Translations under genes and position numbers: made by a program
Shown here: in pieces, positions 52,873 to 64,000 of the stretch
Numbering within the stretch: the first letter of the stretch is position 1
Layout of the letters: every line of letters starts with the position of its first letter
Source: Eurosta solidaginis
Taxonomy: Eukaryota; Arthropoda; Insecta; Diptera; Tephritidae
Direction of reading: 5' to 3'
DNA length: 64,000 bases
Assembly (NCBI RefSeq): GCF_040869045.1
Contig: NW_027137018.1
Coordinates: 62,001-126,000 of the forward strand
The notes under the pieces: model-generated
The model's database searches: none
The model's input: only the letters and a program-made list of their open reading frames with translations
Told to the model about the DNA's origin: nothing

Positions 52873-54260
52873 TTTAAAACACGTAAGTCGTTTTGTTCAA
52901 CAAATTTGAGTAGATAACTCATCAGTTGTTTGCATCAGAGCGACAATTTTTGAGATAGTTATTAAAACTGTTTAAAGGTTGTCAAACGTTGTTTCTCGTT
53001 GTATATCCTTTAATTCTAGAGTTAAATTGATAAATAACGTGTATGAATTTGTTTAACGCATTTGTGATGGTTACTCGACGTCTCCGTTCTCGTGTAGCCT
53101 ACATATTGCGTTTTTTTTTTAATTTGCTTACCGGGCTAAAGGTTAGCATGTTTAAAATACGTAAGTCGTTTTGTTCATCAAATTTAAGTAGATAACTCAT
53201 CAGTTGTTTGCAACAGAGCGACAATTTTTGAGATAGTTATTAAAACTGTTTAAAGGTTCTCAAACGTTGTTTCTCGTTGTATATCCTTTAATTCTAGAGT
53301 TAAATTGATAAATAACGTGTACGAATTTGTTTAACGCATTTGTTTTGGTTACTCGACGTCTCCGTTCTCGTGTAGCCTACATATTGCGTTTTTTTTTTAA
53401 TTTGCTTACCGGGCTAAAGGTTAGCATGTTTAAAATACGTAAGTCGTTTTGTTCATCAAATTTAAGTAGATAACTCATCAGTTGTTTGCATCAGAGCGAT
53501 AATTTTTGAGATAGTTATTAAAACTGTTTAAAGGTTGTCAAACGTTGTTTCTCGTTGTATATCCTTTAATTCTAGAGTTAAATTGATAAATAACGTGTAC
53601 GAATTTGTTTAACGCATTTGTTTTGGTTACTCGACGTCTCCGTTCTCGTGTAGCCTACATATTGCGTTTTTTTGTAATTTGCTTACCGGGCTAAAGGTTA
53701 GCATGTTTAAAATACGTAAGTCGTTTTGTTCAACAAATTTAAGTAGATAACTCATCAGTTGTTTGCATCAGAGCGACAATTTTTGAGATAGCTATTAAAA
53801 CTGTTTAAAGGTTGTCAAACGTTGTTTCTCGTTGTATATCCTTTAATTCTAGAGTTAAATTGATAAATAACGTGTACGAATTTGTTTAACGCATTTCTTT
53901 TGGTTACTCGACGTCTCCGTTCTCGTGTAGCCTACATATTGCGTTTTTTTTTAATTTGCTTACCGGGCTAAAGGTTAGCATGTTTAAAATACGTAAGTCG
54001 TTTTGTTCATCAAATTTAAGTAGATAACTCATCAGTTGTTTGCATCAGAGCGACAATTTTTGAGATAGTTATTAAAACTGTTTAAAGGTTGTCAAACGTT
54101 GTTTCTCGTTGTATATCCTTTAATTCTAGAGTTAAATTGATAAATAACGTGTACGAATTTGTTTAACGCATTTGTTTTGGTTACTCGACGTCTCCGTTCT
54201 CGTGTAGCCTACATATTGCGTTTTTTTTTTAATTTGCTTACCGGGCTAAAGGTTAGCATG
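52873..54260 (-). repeat. 5-monomer higher-order repeat
   Basis: The TTTAAAACACG marker (ACG at 52881) returns after 1388 bp (five units) at 54269. In order the block carries TTGTGATGG (near 53063), CAACAGAG (near 53211), TTCTCAAACG (near 53257), a T-tract broken by G (near 53673), AGCTATT (near 53790) and TTTCTTTTGG (near 53895). It is a shortened form of the 8-unit block that follows. Confidence 0.82.
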
Positions 54261-56482
54261 TTTAAAACACGTAAGTCGTTTTGTTCAACAAATTTGAGTA
54301 GATAACTCATCAGTTGTTTGCATCAGAGCGACAATTTTTGAGATAGTTATTAAAACTGTTTAAAGGTTGTCAAACGTTGTTTCTCGTTGTATATCCTTTA
54401 ATTCTAGAGTTAAATTGATAAATAACGTGTATGAATTTGTTTAACGCATTTGTGATGGTTACTCGACGTCTCCGTTCTCGTGTAGCCTACATATTGCGTT
54501 TTTTTTTTAATTTGCTTACCGGGCTAAAGGTTAGCATGTTTAAAATACGTAAGTCGTTTTGTTCATCAAATTTAAGTAGATAACTCATCAGTTGTTTGCA
54601 ACAGAGCGACAATTTTTGAGATAGTTATTAAAACTGTTTAAAGGTTCTCAAACGTTGTTTCTCGTTGTATATCCTTTAATTCTAGAATTAAATTGATAAA
54701 TAACGTGTACGAATTTGTTTAACGCATTTGTTTTGGTTACTCGACGTCTCCGTTCTCGTGTAGCCTACATATTGCGTTTTTTTTTTAATTTGCTTACCGG
54801 GCTAAAGGTTAGCATGTTTAAAATACGTAAGTCGTTTTGTTCATCAAATTTAAGTAGATAACTCATCAGTTGTTTGCATCAGAGCGATAATTTTTGAGAT
54901 AGTTATTAAAACTGTTTAAAGGTTGTCAAACGTTGTTTCTCGTTGTATATCCTTTAATTCTAGAGTTAAATTGATAAATAACGTGTACGAATTTGTTTAA
55001 CGCATTTGTTTTGGTTACTCGACGTCTCCGTTCTCGTGTAGCCTACATATTGCGTTTTTTTTCTAATTTGCTTACCGGGCTAAAGGTTAGCATGTTTAAA
55101 ATACGTAAGTCGTTTTGTTCAACAAATTTAAGTAGATAACTCATCAGTTGTTTGCATCAGAGCGACAATTTTTGAGATAGCTATTAAAACTGTTTAAAGG
55201 TTATCAAACGTTGTTTCTCGTTGTATATCCTTTAATTCTAGAGTTAAATTGATAAATAACGTGTACGAATTTGTTTAACGCATTTCTTTTGGTTACTCGA
55301 CGTCTCCGTTCTCGTGTAGCCTACATATTGCGTTTTTTTTTAAATTTGCTTACCGGGCTAAAGGTTAGCATGTTTAAAATACGTAAGTCGTTTTGTTCAT
55401 CAAATTTAAGTAGATAACTCATCAGTTGTTTGCATCAGAGCGACTATTTTTGAGATAGTTATTAAAACTGTTTAAAGGTTGTCAAACGTTGTTTCTCGTT
55501 GTATATCCTTTAATTCTAGAGTTAAATTGATAAATAACGTGTACGAATTTGTTTAACGCATTTCTTTTGGTTACTCGACGTCTCCGTTCTCGTGTAGCCT
55601 ACATATTGCGTTTTTTCTTTAATTTGCTTACCGGGCTAAAGATTAGCATGTTTAAAATACGTAAGCCGTTTTGTTCATCAAATTTAAGTAGATAACTCAT
55701 CAGTTGTTTGCATCAGAGCGACAATTTTTGAGATAGTTATTAAAACTGTTTAAAGGTTGTCAAACGTTGTTTCTCGTTGTATATCCTTTAATTCTAGAGT
55801 TAAATTGATAAATAACGTGTACGAATTTGTTTAACGCATTTGTTTTGGTTACTCGACGTCTCCGTTCTCGTGTAGCCTACATATTGCGTTTTTTTGTAAT
55901 TTGCTTACCGGGCTAAAAGTTAGCATGTTTAAAATACGTAAGTCGTTTTGTTCAACAAATTTAAGTAGATAACTCATCAGTTGTTTGCATCAGAGCGACA
56001 ATTTTTGAGATAGCTATTAAAACTGTTTAAAGGTTGTCAAACGTTGTTTCTCGTTGTATATCCTTTAATTCTAGAGTTAAATTGATAAATAACGTGTACG
56101 AATTTGTTTAACGCATTTCTTTTGGTTACTCGACGTCTCCGTTCTCGTGTAGCCTACATATTGTGTTTTTTTTTAATTTGCTTACCGGGCTAAAGGTTAG
56201 CATGTTTAAAATACGTAAGTCGTTTTGTTCATCAAATTTAAGTAGATAACTCATCAGTTGTTTGCATCAGAGCGACAATTTTTGAGATAGTTATTAAAAC
56301 TGTTTAAAGGTTGTCAAACGTTGTTTCTCGTTGTATATCCTTTAATTCTAGAGTTAAATTGATAAATAACGTGTACGAATTTGTTTAACGCATTTGTTTT
56401 GGTTACTCGACGTCTCCGTTCTCGTGTAGCCTACATATTGCGTTTTTTTTTTAATTTGCTTACCGGGCTAAAGGTTAGCATG
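54261..56482 (-). repeat. 8-monomer higher-order repeat, full copy
   Basis: It spans 2222 bp between TTTAAAACACG markers (ACG at 54269 and 56491), eight units. Ordered markers: TTGTGATGG (near 54451), CAACAGAG (near 54600), TTCTCAAACG (near 54646), a T-tract broken by C (near 55063), AGCTATT (near 55179), TTATCAAACG, TTTCTTTTGG (near 55283), GACTATTTT (near 55442), TTTTTTCTTT (near 55612), AAAGATTAGC (near 55638), a second AGCTATT unit (near 56013) and TTGTGTTTT (near 56161). Confidence 0.83.
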
Positions 56483-58110
56483 TTTAAAACACGTAAGTCG
56501 TTTTGTTCAACAAATTTGAGTAGATAACTCATCAGTTGTTTGCATCAGAGCGACAATTTTTGAGATAGTTATTAAAACTGTTTAAAGGTTGTCAAACGTT
56601 GTTTCTCGTTGTATATCCTTTAATTCTAGAGTTAAATTGATAAATAACGTGTATGAATTTGTTTAACGCATTTGTGATGGTTACTCGACGTCTCCGTTCT
56701 CGTGTAGCCTACATATTGCGTTTTTTTTTAATTTGCTTACCGGGCTAAAGGTTAGCATGTTTAAAATACGTAAGTCGTTTTGTTCATCAAATTTAAGTAG
56801 ATAACTCATCAGTTGTTTGCAACAGAGCGACAATTTTTGAGATAGTTATTAAAACTGTTTAAAGGTTCTCAAACGTTGTTTCTCGTTGTATATCCTTTAA
56901 TTCTAGAGTTAAATTGATAAATAACGTGTACGAATTTGTTTAACGCATTTGTTTTGGTTACTCGACGTCTCCGTTCTCGTGTAGCCTACATATTGCGTTT
57001 TTTTTTTAATTTGCTTACCGGGCTAAAGGTTAGCATGTTTAAAATACGTAAGTCGTTTTGTTCATCAAATTTAAGTAGATAACTCATCAGTTGTTTGCAT
57101 CAGAGCGATAATTTTTGAGATAGTTATTAAAACTGTTTAAAGGTTGTCAAACGTTGTTTCTCGTTGTATATCCTTTAATTCTAGAGTTAAATTGATAAAT
57201 AACGTGTACGAATTTGTTTAACGCATTTGTTTTGGTTACTCGACGTCTCCGTTCTCGTGTAGCCTACATATTGCGTTTTTTTTAAATTTGCTTACCGGGC
57301 TAAAGGTTAGCATGTTTAAAATACGTAAGTCGTTTTGTTCAACAAATTTAAGTAGATAACTCATCAGTTGTTTGCATCAGAGCGACAATTTTTGAGATAG
57401 CTATTAAAACTGTTTAAAGGTTATCAAACGTTGTTTCTCGTTGTATATCCTTTAATTCTAGAGTTAAATTGATAAATAACGTGTACGAATTTGTTTAACG
57501 CATTTCTTTTGGTTACTCGACGTCTCCGTTCTCGTGTAGCCTACATATTGCGTTTTTTTTTTTAATTTGCTTACCGGGCTAAAGGTTAGCATGTTTAAAA
57601 TACGTAAGTCGTTTTGTTCATCAAATTTAAGTAGATAACTCATCAGTTGTTTGCATCAGAGCGACTATTTTTGAGATAGTTATTAAAACTGTTTAAAGGT
57701 TGTCAAACGTTGTTTCTCGTTGTATATCCTTTAATTCTAGAGTTAAATTGATAAATAACGTGTACGAATTTGTTTAACGCATTTCTTTTGGTTACTCGAC
57801 GTCTCCGTTCTCGTGTAGCCTACATATTGCGTTTTTTCTTTAATTTGCTTACCGGGCTAAAGATTAGCATGTTTAAAATACGTAAGTCGTTTTGTTCATC
57901 AAATTTAAGTAGATAACTCATCAGTTGTTTGCATCAGAGCGACAATTTTTGAGATAGTTATTAAAACTGTTTAAAGGTTGTCAAACGTTGTTTCTCGTTG
58001 TATATCCTTTAATTCTAGAGTTAAATTGATAAATAACGTGTACGAATTTGTTTAACGCATTTGTTTTGGTTACTCGACGTCTCCGTTCTCGTGTAGCCTA
58101 CATATTGCGT
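56483..58110 (-). repeat. 8-monomer higher-order repeat, partial copy (about 6 units)
   Basis: It repeats the first six units of 54261-56482: TTGTGATGG (near 56671), CAACAGAG (near 56820), TTCTCAAACG (near 56867), AGCTATT (near 57400), TTATCAAACG (near 57421), GACTATTTT (near 57662), TTTTTTCTTT (near 57832) and AAAGATTAGC (near 57860). After about 58110 the sequence changes to ordinary TATTT/CGATAA units, so the copy is truncated there. Confidence 0.82.
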
Positions 58111-61100
58111 TTTTTTTTTAATTTGCTTACCGGGCTAAAGGTTAGCATGTTTAAAATACGTAAGTCGTTTTGTTCATCATATTTAAGTAGATAACTCATC
58201 AGTTGTTTGCATCAGAGCGATAATTTTTGAGATAGTTATTAAAACTGTTTAAAGGTTGTCAAACGTTGTTTCTCGTTGTATATCCTTTAATTCTAGAGTT
58301 AAATTGATAAATAACGTGTACGAATTTGTTTAACGCATTTGTTTTGGTTACTCGACGTCTCCGTTCTCGTGTAGCCTACATATTGCGTTTTTTTTTTAAT
58401 TTGCTTACCGGGCTAAAGGTTAGCATGTTTAAAATACGTAAGTCGTTTTGTTCATCATATTTAAGTAGATAACTCATCAGTTGTTTGCATCAGAGCGATA
58501 ATTTTTGAGATTGTTATTAAAACTGTTTAAAGGTTGTCAAACGTTGTTTCTCGTTGTATATCCTTTAATTCTAGAGTTAAATTGATAAATAACGTGTACG
58601 AATTTGTTTAACGCATTTGTTTTGGTTACTCGACGTCTCCGTTCTCGTGTAGCCTACATATTGCGTTTTTTTTTAATTTGCTTACCGGGCTAAAGGTTAG
58701 CATGTTTAAAATACGTAAGTCGTTTTGTTCATCAAATTTAAGTAGATAACTCATCAGTTGTTTGCATCAGAGCGATAATTTTTGAGATAGTTATTAAAAC
58801 TGTTTAAAGGTTGTCAAACGTTGTTTCTCGTTGTATATCCTTTAATTCTAGAGTTAAATTGATAAATAACGTGTACGAATTTGTTTAACGCATTTGTTTT
58901 GGTTACTCGACGTCTCCGTTCTCGTGTAGCCTACATATTGCGTTTTTTTTTAATTTGCTTACCGGGCTAAAGGTTAGCATGTTTAAAATACGTAAGTCGT
59001 TTTGTTCATCAAATTTAAGTAGATAACTCATCAGTTGTTTGCATCAGAGCGATAATTTTTGAGATAGTTATTAAAACTGTTTAAAGGTTGTCAAACGTTG
59101 TTTCTCGTTGTATATCCTTTAATTCTAGAGTTAAATTGATAAATAACGTGTACGAATTTGTTTAACGCATTTGTTTTGGTTACTCGACGTCTCCGTTCTC
59201 GTGTAGCCTATATATTGCGTTTTTTTTTTAATTTGCTTACCGGACTAAAGGTTAGCATGCTTAAAATACGTAAGTCGTTTTGTTCAACAAATTTGAGTAG
59301 ATAACTCATCAGTTGTTTGCATCAGAGCGACAATTTTTGAGATAGTTATTAAAACTGTTTAAAGGTTGTCAAACGTTGTTTCTCGTTGTATATCCTTTAA
59401 TTCTAGAGTTAAATTGATAAATAACGTGTACGAATTTGTTTAACGCATTTGTTTTGGTTACTCGACGTCTCCGTTCTCGTGTAGCCTACATATTGCGTTT
59501 TTTTTTAATTTGCTTACCGGGCTAAAGGTTAGCATGTTTAAAATACGTAAGTCGTTTTGTTCATCAAATTTAAGTAGATAACTCATCAGTTGTTTGTATC
59601 AGAGCGATAATTTTTGAGATAGTTACTAAAACTGTTTAAAGGTTGTCAAACGTTGTTTCTCGTTGTATATCCTTTAATTCTAGAGTTAAATTGATAAATA
59701 ACGTGTACGAATTTGTTTAACGCATTTGTTTTGGTTACTCGACGTCTCCGTTCTCGTGTAGCCTACATATTGCGTTTTTTTTTAATTTGCTTACCGGGCT
59801 AAAGGTTAGCATGTTTAAAATACGTAAGTCGTTTTGTTCATCAAATTTAAGTAGATAACTCATCAGTTGTTTGCATCAGAGCGATAATTTTTGAGATAGT
59901 TATTAAAACTGTTTAAAGGTTGTCAAACGTTGTTTCTCGTTGTATATCCTTTAATTCTAGAGTTAAATTGATAAATAACGTGTACGAATTTGTTTAACGC
60001 ATTTGTTTTGGTTACTCGACGTCTCCGTTCTCGTGTAGCCTATATATTGCGTTTTTTTTTTAATTTGCTTACCGGACTAAAGGTTAGCATGCTTAAAATA
60101 CGTAAGTCGTTTTGTTCAACAAATTTGAGTAGATAACTCATCAGTTGTTTGCATCAGAGCGACAATTTTTGAGATAGTTATTAAAACTGTTTAAAGGTTG
60201 TCAAACGTTGTTTCTCGTTGTATATCCTTTAATTCTAGAGTTAAATTGATAAATAACGTGTACGAATTTGTTTAACGCATTTGTTTTGGTTACTCGACGT
60301 CTCCGTTCTCGTGTAGCCTACATATTGCGTTTTTTTTTTTAATTTGCTTACCGGGCTAAAGGTTAGCATGTTTAAAATACGTAAGTCGTTTTGTTCATCA
60401 AATTTAAGTAGATAACTCATCAGTTTGTTTGCATCAGAGCGATAATTTTTGAGATAGTTATTAAAACTGTTTAAAGGTTGTCAAACGTTGTTTCTCGTTG
60501 TATATCCTTTAATTCTAGAGTTAAATTGATAAATAACGTGTACGAATTTGTTTAACGCATTTGTTTTGGTTACTCGACGTCTCCGTTCTCGTGTAGCCTA
60601 CATATTGCGTTTTTTTTTAATTTGCTTACCGGGCTAAAGGTTAGCATGTTTAAAATACGTAAGTCGTTTTGTTCATCATATTTAAGTAGATAACTCATCA
60701 GTTGTTTGCATCAGAGCCATAATTTTTGAGATAGTTATTAAAACTGTTTAAAGGTTGTCAAACGTTGTTTCTCGTTGTATATCCTTTAATTCTAGAGTTA
60801 AATTGATAAATAACGTGTACGAATTTGTTTAACGCATTTGTTTTGGTTACTCGACGTCTCCGTTCTCGTGTAGCATACATATTGCGTTTTTTTTTTAATT
60901 TGCTTACCGGGCTAAAGGTTAGCATGTTTAAAATACGTAAGTCGTTTTGTTCATCAAATTTAAGTAGATAACTCATCAGTTGTTTGCATCAGAGCGATAA
61001 TTTTTGAGATAGTTATTAAAACTGTTTAAAGGTTGTCAAACGTTGTTTCTTGTTGTATATCCTTTAATTCTAGAGTTAAATTGATAAATAACGTGTACGA

Positions 61101-64000
61101 ATTTGTTTAACGCATTTGTTTTGGTTACTCGACGTCTCCGTTCTCGTGTAGCCTACATATTGCGTTTTTTTTTTAATTTGCCTACCGGGCTAAAGGTTAG
61201 CATGTTTAAAATACGTAAGTCGTTTTGTTCATCATATTTAAGTAGATAACTCATCAGTTGTTTGCATCAGAGCGATAATTTTTGAGATAGTTATTAAAAC
61301 TGTTTAAAGGTTGTCAAACGTTGTTTCTCGTTGTATATCCTTTAATTCTAGAGTTAAATTGATAAATAACGTGTACGAATTTGTTTAACGCATTTGTTTT
61401 GGTTACTCGACGTCTCCGTTCTCGTGTAGCCTACATATTGCGTTTTTTTTTAAATTTGCTTACCGGGCTAAAGGTTAGCATGTTTAAAATACGTAAGTCG
61501 TTTTGTTCATCAAATTTAAGTAGATAACTCATCAGTTGTTTGCATCAGAGCGATAATTTTTGAGATAGTTATTAAAACTGTTTAAAGGTTGTCAAACGTT
61601 GTTTCTCGTTGTATATCCTTTAATTCTAGAGTTAAATTGATAAATAACGTGTACGAATTTGTTTAACGCATTTGTTTTGGTTACTCGATGTCTCCGTTCT
61701 CGTGTAGCCTACATATTGCGTGTTTTTTTTTTAATTTGCTTACCGGGCTAAAGGTTAGCATGTTTAAAATACGTAAGTCGTTTTGTTCATCAAATTTAAT
61801 TAGATAACTCATCAGTTGTTTGCATCAGAGCGATAATTTTTGAGATAGTTATTAAAACTGTTTAAAGGTTGTCAAACGTTGTTTCTCGTTGTATATCCTT
61901 TAATTCTAGAGTTAAATTGATAAATATCGTGTACGAATTTGTTTAACGCATTTGTTTTGGTTACTCGACGTCTCCGTTCTCGTGTAGCCTACATATTGCG
62001 TTTTTTTTTAATTTGCTTACCGGGCTAAAGGTTAGCATGTTTAAAATACGTAAGTCGTTTTGTTCATCATATTTAAGTAGATAACTCATCAGTTGTTTGC
62101 ATCAGAGCGATAATTTTTGAGATAGTTATTAAAACTGTTTAAAGGTTGTCAAACGTTGTTTCTCGTTGTATATCCTTTAATTCTAGAGTTAAATTGATAA
62201 ATAACATGTACGAATTTGTTTAACGCATTTGTTTTGGTTACTCGACGTCTCCGTTCTCGTGTAGCCTACATATTGCGTTTTTTTTTAATTTGCTTACCGG
62301 GCTAAAGGTTAGCATGTTTAAAATACGTAAGTCGTTTTGTTCATCAAATTTAAGTAGATAACTCATCAGTTGTTTGCATCAGAGCGATAATTTTTGAGAT
62401 AGTTATTAAAACTGTTTAAAGGTTGTCAAACGTTGTTTCTCGTTGTATATCCTTTAATTCTAGAGTTAAATTGATAAATAACGTGTACGAATTTGTTTAA
62501 CGCATTTGTTTTGGTTACTCGACGTCTCCGTTCTCGTGTAGCCTACATATTGCGTTTTTTTTTAATTTGCTTACCGGGCTAAAGGTTAGCATGTTTAAAA
62601 TACGTAAGTCGTTTTGTTCATCAAATTTAAGTAGATAACTCATCAGTTGTTTGCATCAGAGCGATAATTTTTGAGATAGTTATTAAAACTGTTTAAAGGT
62701 TGTCAAACGTTGTTTCTCGTTGTATATCCTTTAATTCTAGAGTTAAATTGATAAATAACGTGTACGAATTTGTTTAACGCATTTGTTTTGGTTACTCGAC
62801 GTCTCCGTTCTCGTGTAGCCTATATATTGCGTTTTTTTTTTAATTTGCTTACCGGACTAAAGGTTAGCATGCTTAAAATACGTAAGTCGTTTTGTTCAAC
62901 AAATTTGAGTAGATAACTCATCAGTTGTTTGCATCAGAGCGACAATTTTTGAGATAGTTATTAAAACTGTTTAAAGGTTGTCAAACGTTGTTTCTCGTTG
63001 TATATCCTTTAATTCTAGAGTTAAATTGATAAATAACGTGTACGAATTTGTTTAACGCATTTGTTTTGGTTACTCGACGTCTCCGTTCTCGTGTAGCCTA
63101 CATATTGCGTTTTTTTTTTTAATTTGCTTACCGGGCTAAAGGTTAGCATGTTTAAAATACGTAAGTCGTTTTGTTCATCAAATTTAAGTAGATAACTCAT
63201 CAGTTGTTTGCATCAGAGCGACAATTTTTGAGATAGTTATTAAAACTGTTTAAAGGTTGTCAATCGTTGTTTCTCGTTGTATATCCTTTAATTCTAGAGT
63301 TAAATTGATAAATAACGTGTACGAATTTGTTTAACGCATTTGTTTTGGTTACTCGACGTCTCCGTTCTCGTGTAGCCTACATATTGCGTTTTTTTTTTTA
63401 ATTTGCTTACCGGGCTAAAGGTTAGCATGTTTAAAATACGTAAGTCGTTTTGTTCATCAAATTTAAGTAGATAACTCATCAGTTGTTTGCATCAGAGCGA
63501 CAATTTTTGAGATAGTTATTAAAACTGTTTAAAGGTTGTCAATCGTTGTTTCTCGTTGTATATCCTTTAATTCTAGAGTTAAATTGATAAATAACGTGTA
63601 CGAATTTGTTTAACGCATTTGTTTTGGTTACTCGACGTCTCCGTTCTCGTGTAGCCTACATATTGCGTTTTTTTTTTTAATTTGCTTACCGGGCTAAAGG
63701 TTAGCATGTTTAAAATACGTAAGTCGTTTTGTTCATCATATTTAAGTAGATAACTCATCAGTTGTTTGCATCAGAGCGATAATTTTTGAGATAGTTATTA
63801 AAACTGTTTAAAGGTTGTCAAACGTTGTTTCTCGTTGTATATCCTTTAATTCTAGAGTTAAATTGATAAATAACGTGTACGAATTTGTTTAACGCATTTG
63901 TTTTGGTTACTCGACGTCTCCGTTCTCGTGTAGCCTACATATTGCGTTTTTTTTTTAATTTGCTTACCGGGCTAAAGGTTAGCATGTTTAAAATACGTAA
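58110..64000 (-). repeat. Right-end domain with 3- and 10-monomer repeats
   Basis: A three-part marker (CCTATATATTGCG, ACCGGACTAA, AGCATGCTTAAAA) recurs with CGGAC at 59241, 60073 and 62853, spacings of 832 bp (three units) and 2780 bp (exactly ten units). In each case the next unit is TTCAACAAATTTGAG type. Elsewhere the units are close to consensus. Near 63261 and 63540 two neighbouring units share CAATCGTTG, a very recent single-unit duplication. A one-base insertion (CAGTTTGTTTGC) lies near 60421. Confidence 0.8.
60758..60976 (-). other. Stop-free satellite ORF, 72 aa (copy 3)
   Basis: This is an independent loss of the same stop: TAG became TAT but the next codon is still GCT (residues MYAT, where the other two have MYTT). 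Residue 7 is F where the others have Y, the common AAATTTGATG/AAATATGATG polymorphism. Recurrence at the same codon by a different path is noted, but one substitution in about 230 copies is expected by chance. Confidence 0.15.

Larger units (their letters stand above)
33410..64000 (-). repeat. Satellite array, right arm (about 110 monomers, inverted)
   Basis: This is the same 278-bp family in reverse complement. The landmark now reads GCTTAC followed by CGGGC or CTGGC, and the A-tract appears as a T-tract before AATTTGC. Spacing stays near 278 bp to the right edge, where the array continues. The first 14 kb (to about 47.4 kb) uses the same subtype mix as the left arm. After that only the CCCGG type is found, and private variants accumulate between about 49 and 58 kb. 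T-tract interruptions (a C or G inside the tract) occur here, for example near 49226, 50614 and 53673. There are no genes or mobile elements. The only internal rearrangement visible by eye, apart from whole-monomer duplications, is a 28-bp duplication at 39192. Confidence 0.98.
47400..64000 (-). repeat. CCCGG-only satellite domain
   Basis: From about 47.4 kb to the right edge I find only the CGGGC (CCCGG) state beside the GTAAGC landmark, apart from rare CGGAC derivatives. The rest of the window mixes CCCGG and CCAGG freely. The TAAGCATGC-type and TTGAGTAG-type variants persist. This suggests a block homogenised separately from the array to its left. Confidence 0.75.

Noticed and set aside
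1..64000. CRISPR array (regular short-period repeats)
   Set aside because: The whole 278-bp unit is repeated. There are no unique spacers between conserved repeats and no cas-like genes.
1..64000. Telomeric repeats or a chromosome end at the fold-back
   Set aside because: No short G-rich telomere-type repeat occurs at the joint or elsewhere.
1..64000. tRNA, rRNA or snRNA genes inside the monomer
   Set aside because: I found no tRNA A/B box pair with cloverleaf arms and no stretch resembling conserved rRNA or spliceosomal RNA on either strand.

Overview
This window is a single, uninterrupted satellite DNA array. One AT-rich monomer of 278 bp (consensus 89 G+C of 278, 32%) is repeated head to tail about 230 times from the first base to the last. 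I see no conventional gene, rRNA, tRNA, transposon, CRISPR array or unique spacer. Kilobase-scale satellite like this, with irregular higher-order structure, is typical of eukaryotic heterochromatin (centromeric, pericentromeric, subtelomeric or a repeat-rich sex or B chromosome). The sequence does not identify the species. The consensus has 14 CpG dinucleotides against about 7 expected, so CpG is not depleted. This argues weakly against a heavily CpG-methylated vertebrate and fits many invertebrates, protists or fungi.

Layout. Bases 1-33409 hold about 120 monomers in one orientation (called +). At 33409/33410 the orientation flips within a monomer, with only a TC overlap at the joint. Bases 33410-64000 hold about 110 monomers in the opposite orientation. 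The two blocks form a very large inverted repeat with arms of about 33 and 30 kb around an asymmetric centre of about 175 bp. Monomer order is not mirrored across the joint, so the arms match only at the level of the monomer family.

Monomers differ mainly by point changes that define subtypes: CCAGG or CCCGG before GTAAGC, TTATCG or TTGTCG, AAATATG or AAATTTG, AACCTTT or AACTTTT, CAGTTTT or CAATTTT, and a linked CTGCTGAG/CTCAAATTTGTTG haplotype. Rare private mutations recur at exact multiples of the monomer length and reveal segmental duplications: 75 monomers apart (20850 bp), 33 (about 9166 bp), 31 (about 8616 bp), 9 (about 2505 bp), and 11, 21, 7, 5, 8, 3 and 10 in the right arm. The right arm changes character along its length. 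About 33.4-47.4 kb shares the left arm's mix of subtypes. From about 47.4 kb only the CCCGG type is seen. About 49-58 kb carries its own variants in 5- and 8-monomer higher-order repeats, and about 58-64 kb is more uniform again.

The most unusual internal property is that each monomer carries, in its + sense, a 72-codon frame (219 of 278 bp) broken by one TAG in nearly all copies. Three right-arm copies have lost that stop and are open. The variation does not look like protein-coding constraint, so I treat these as satellite ORFs, not genes. The monomer also carries a branch-point/acceptor/donor-like string and a partial hammerhead-core resemblance. Both are recorded as testable but weak.
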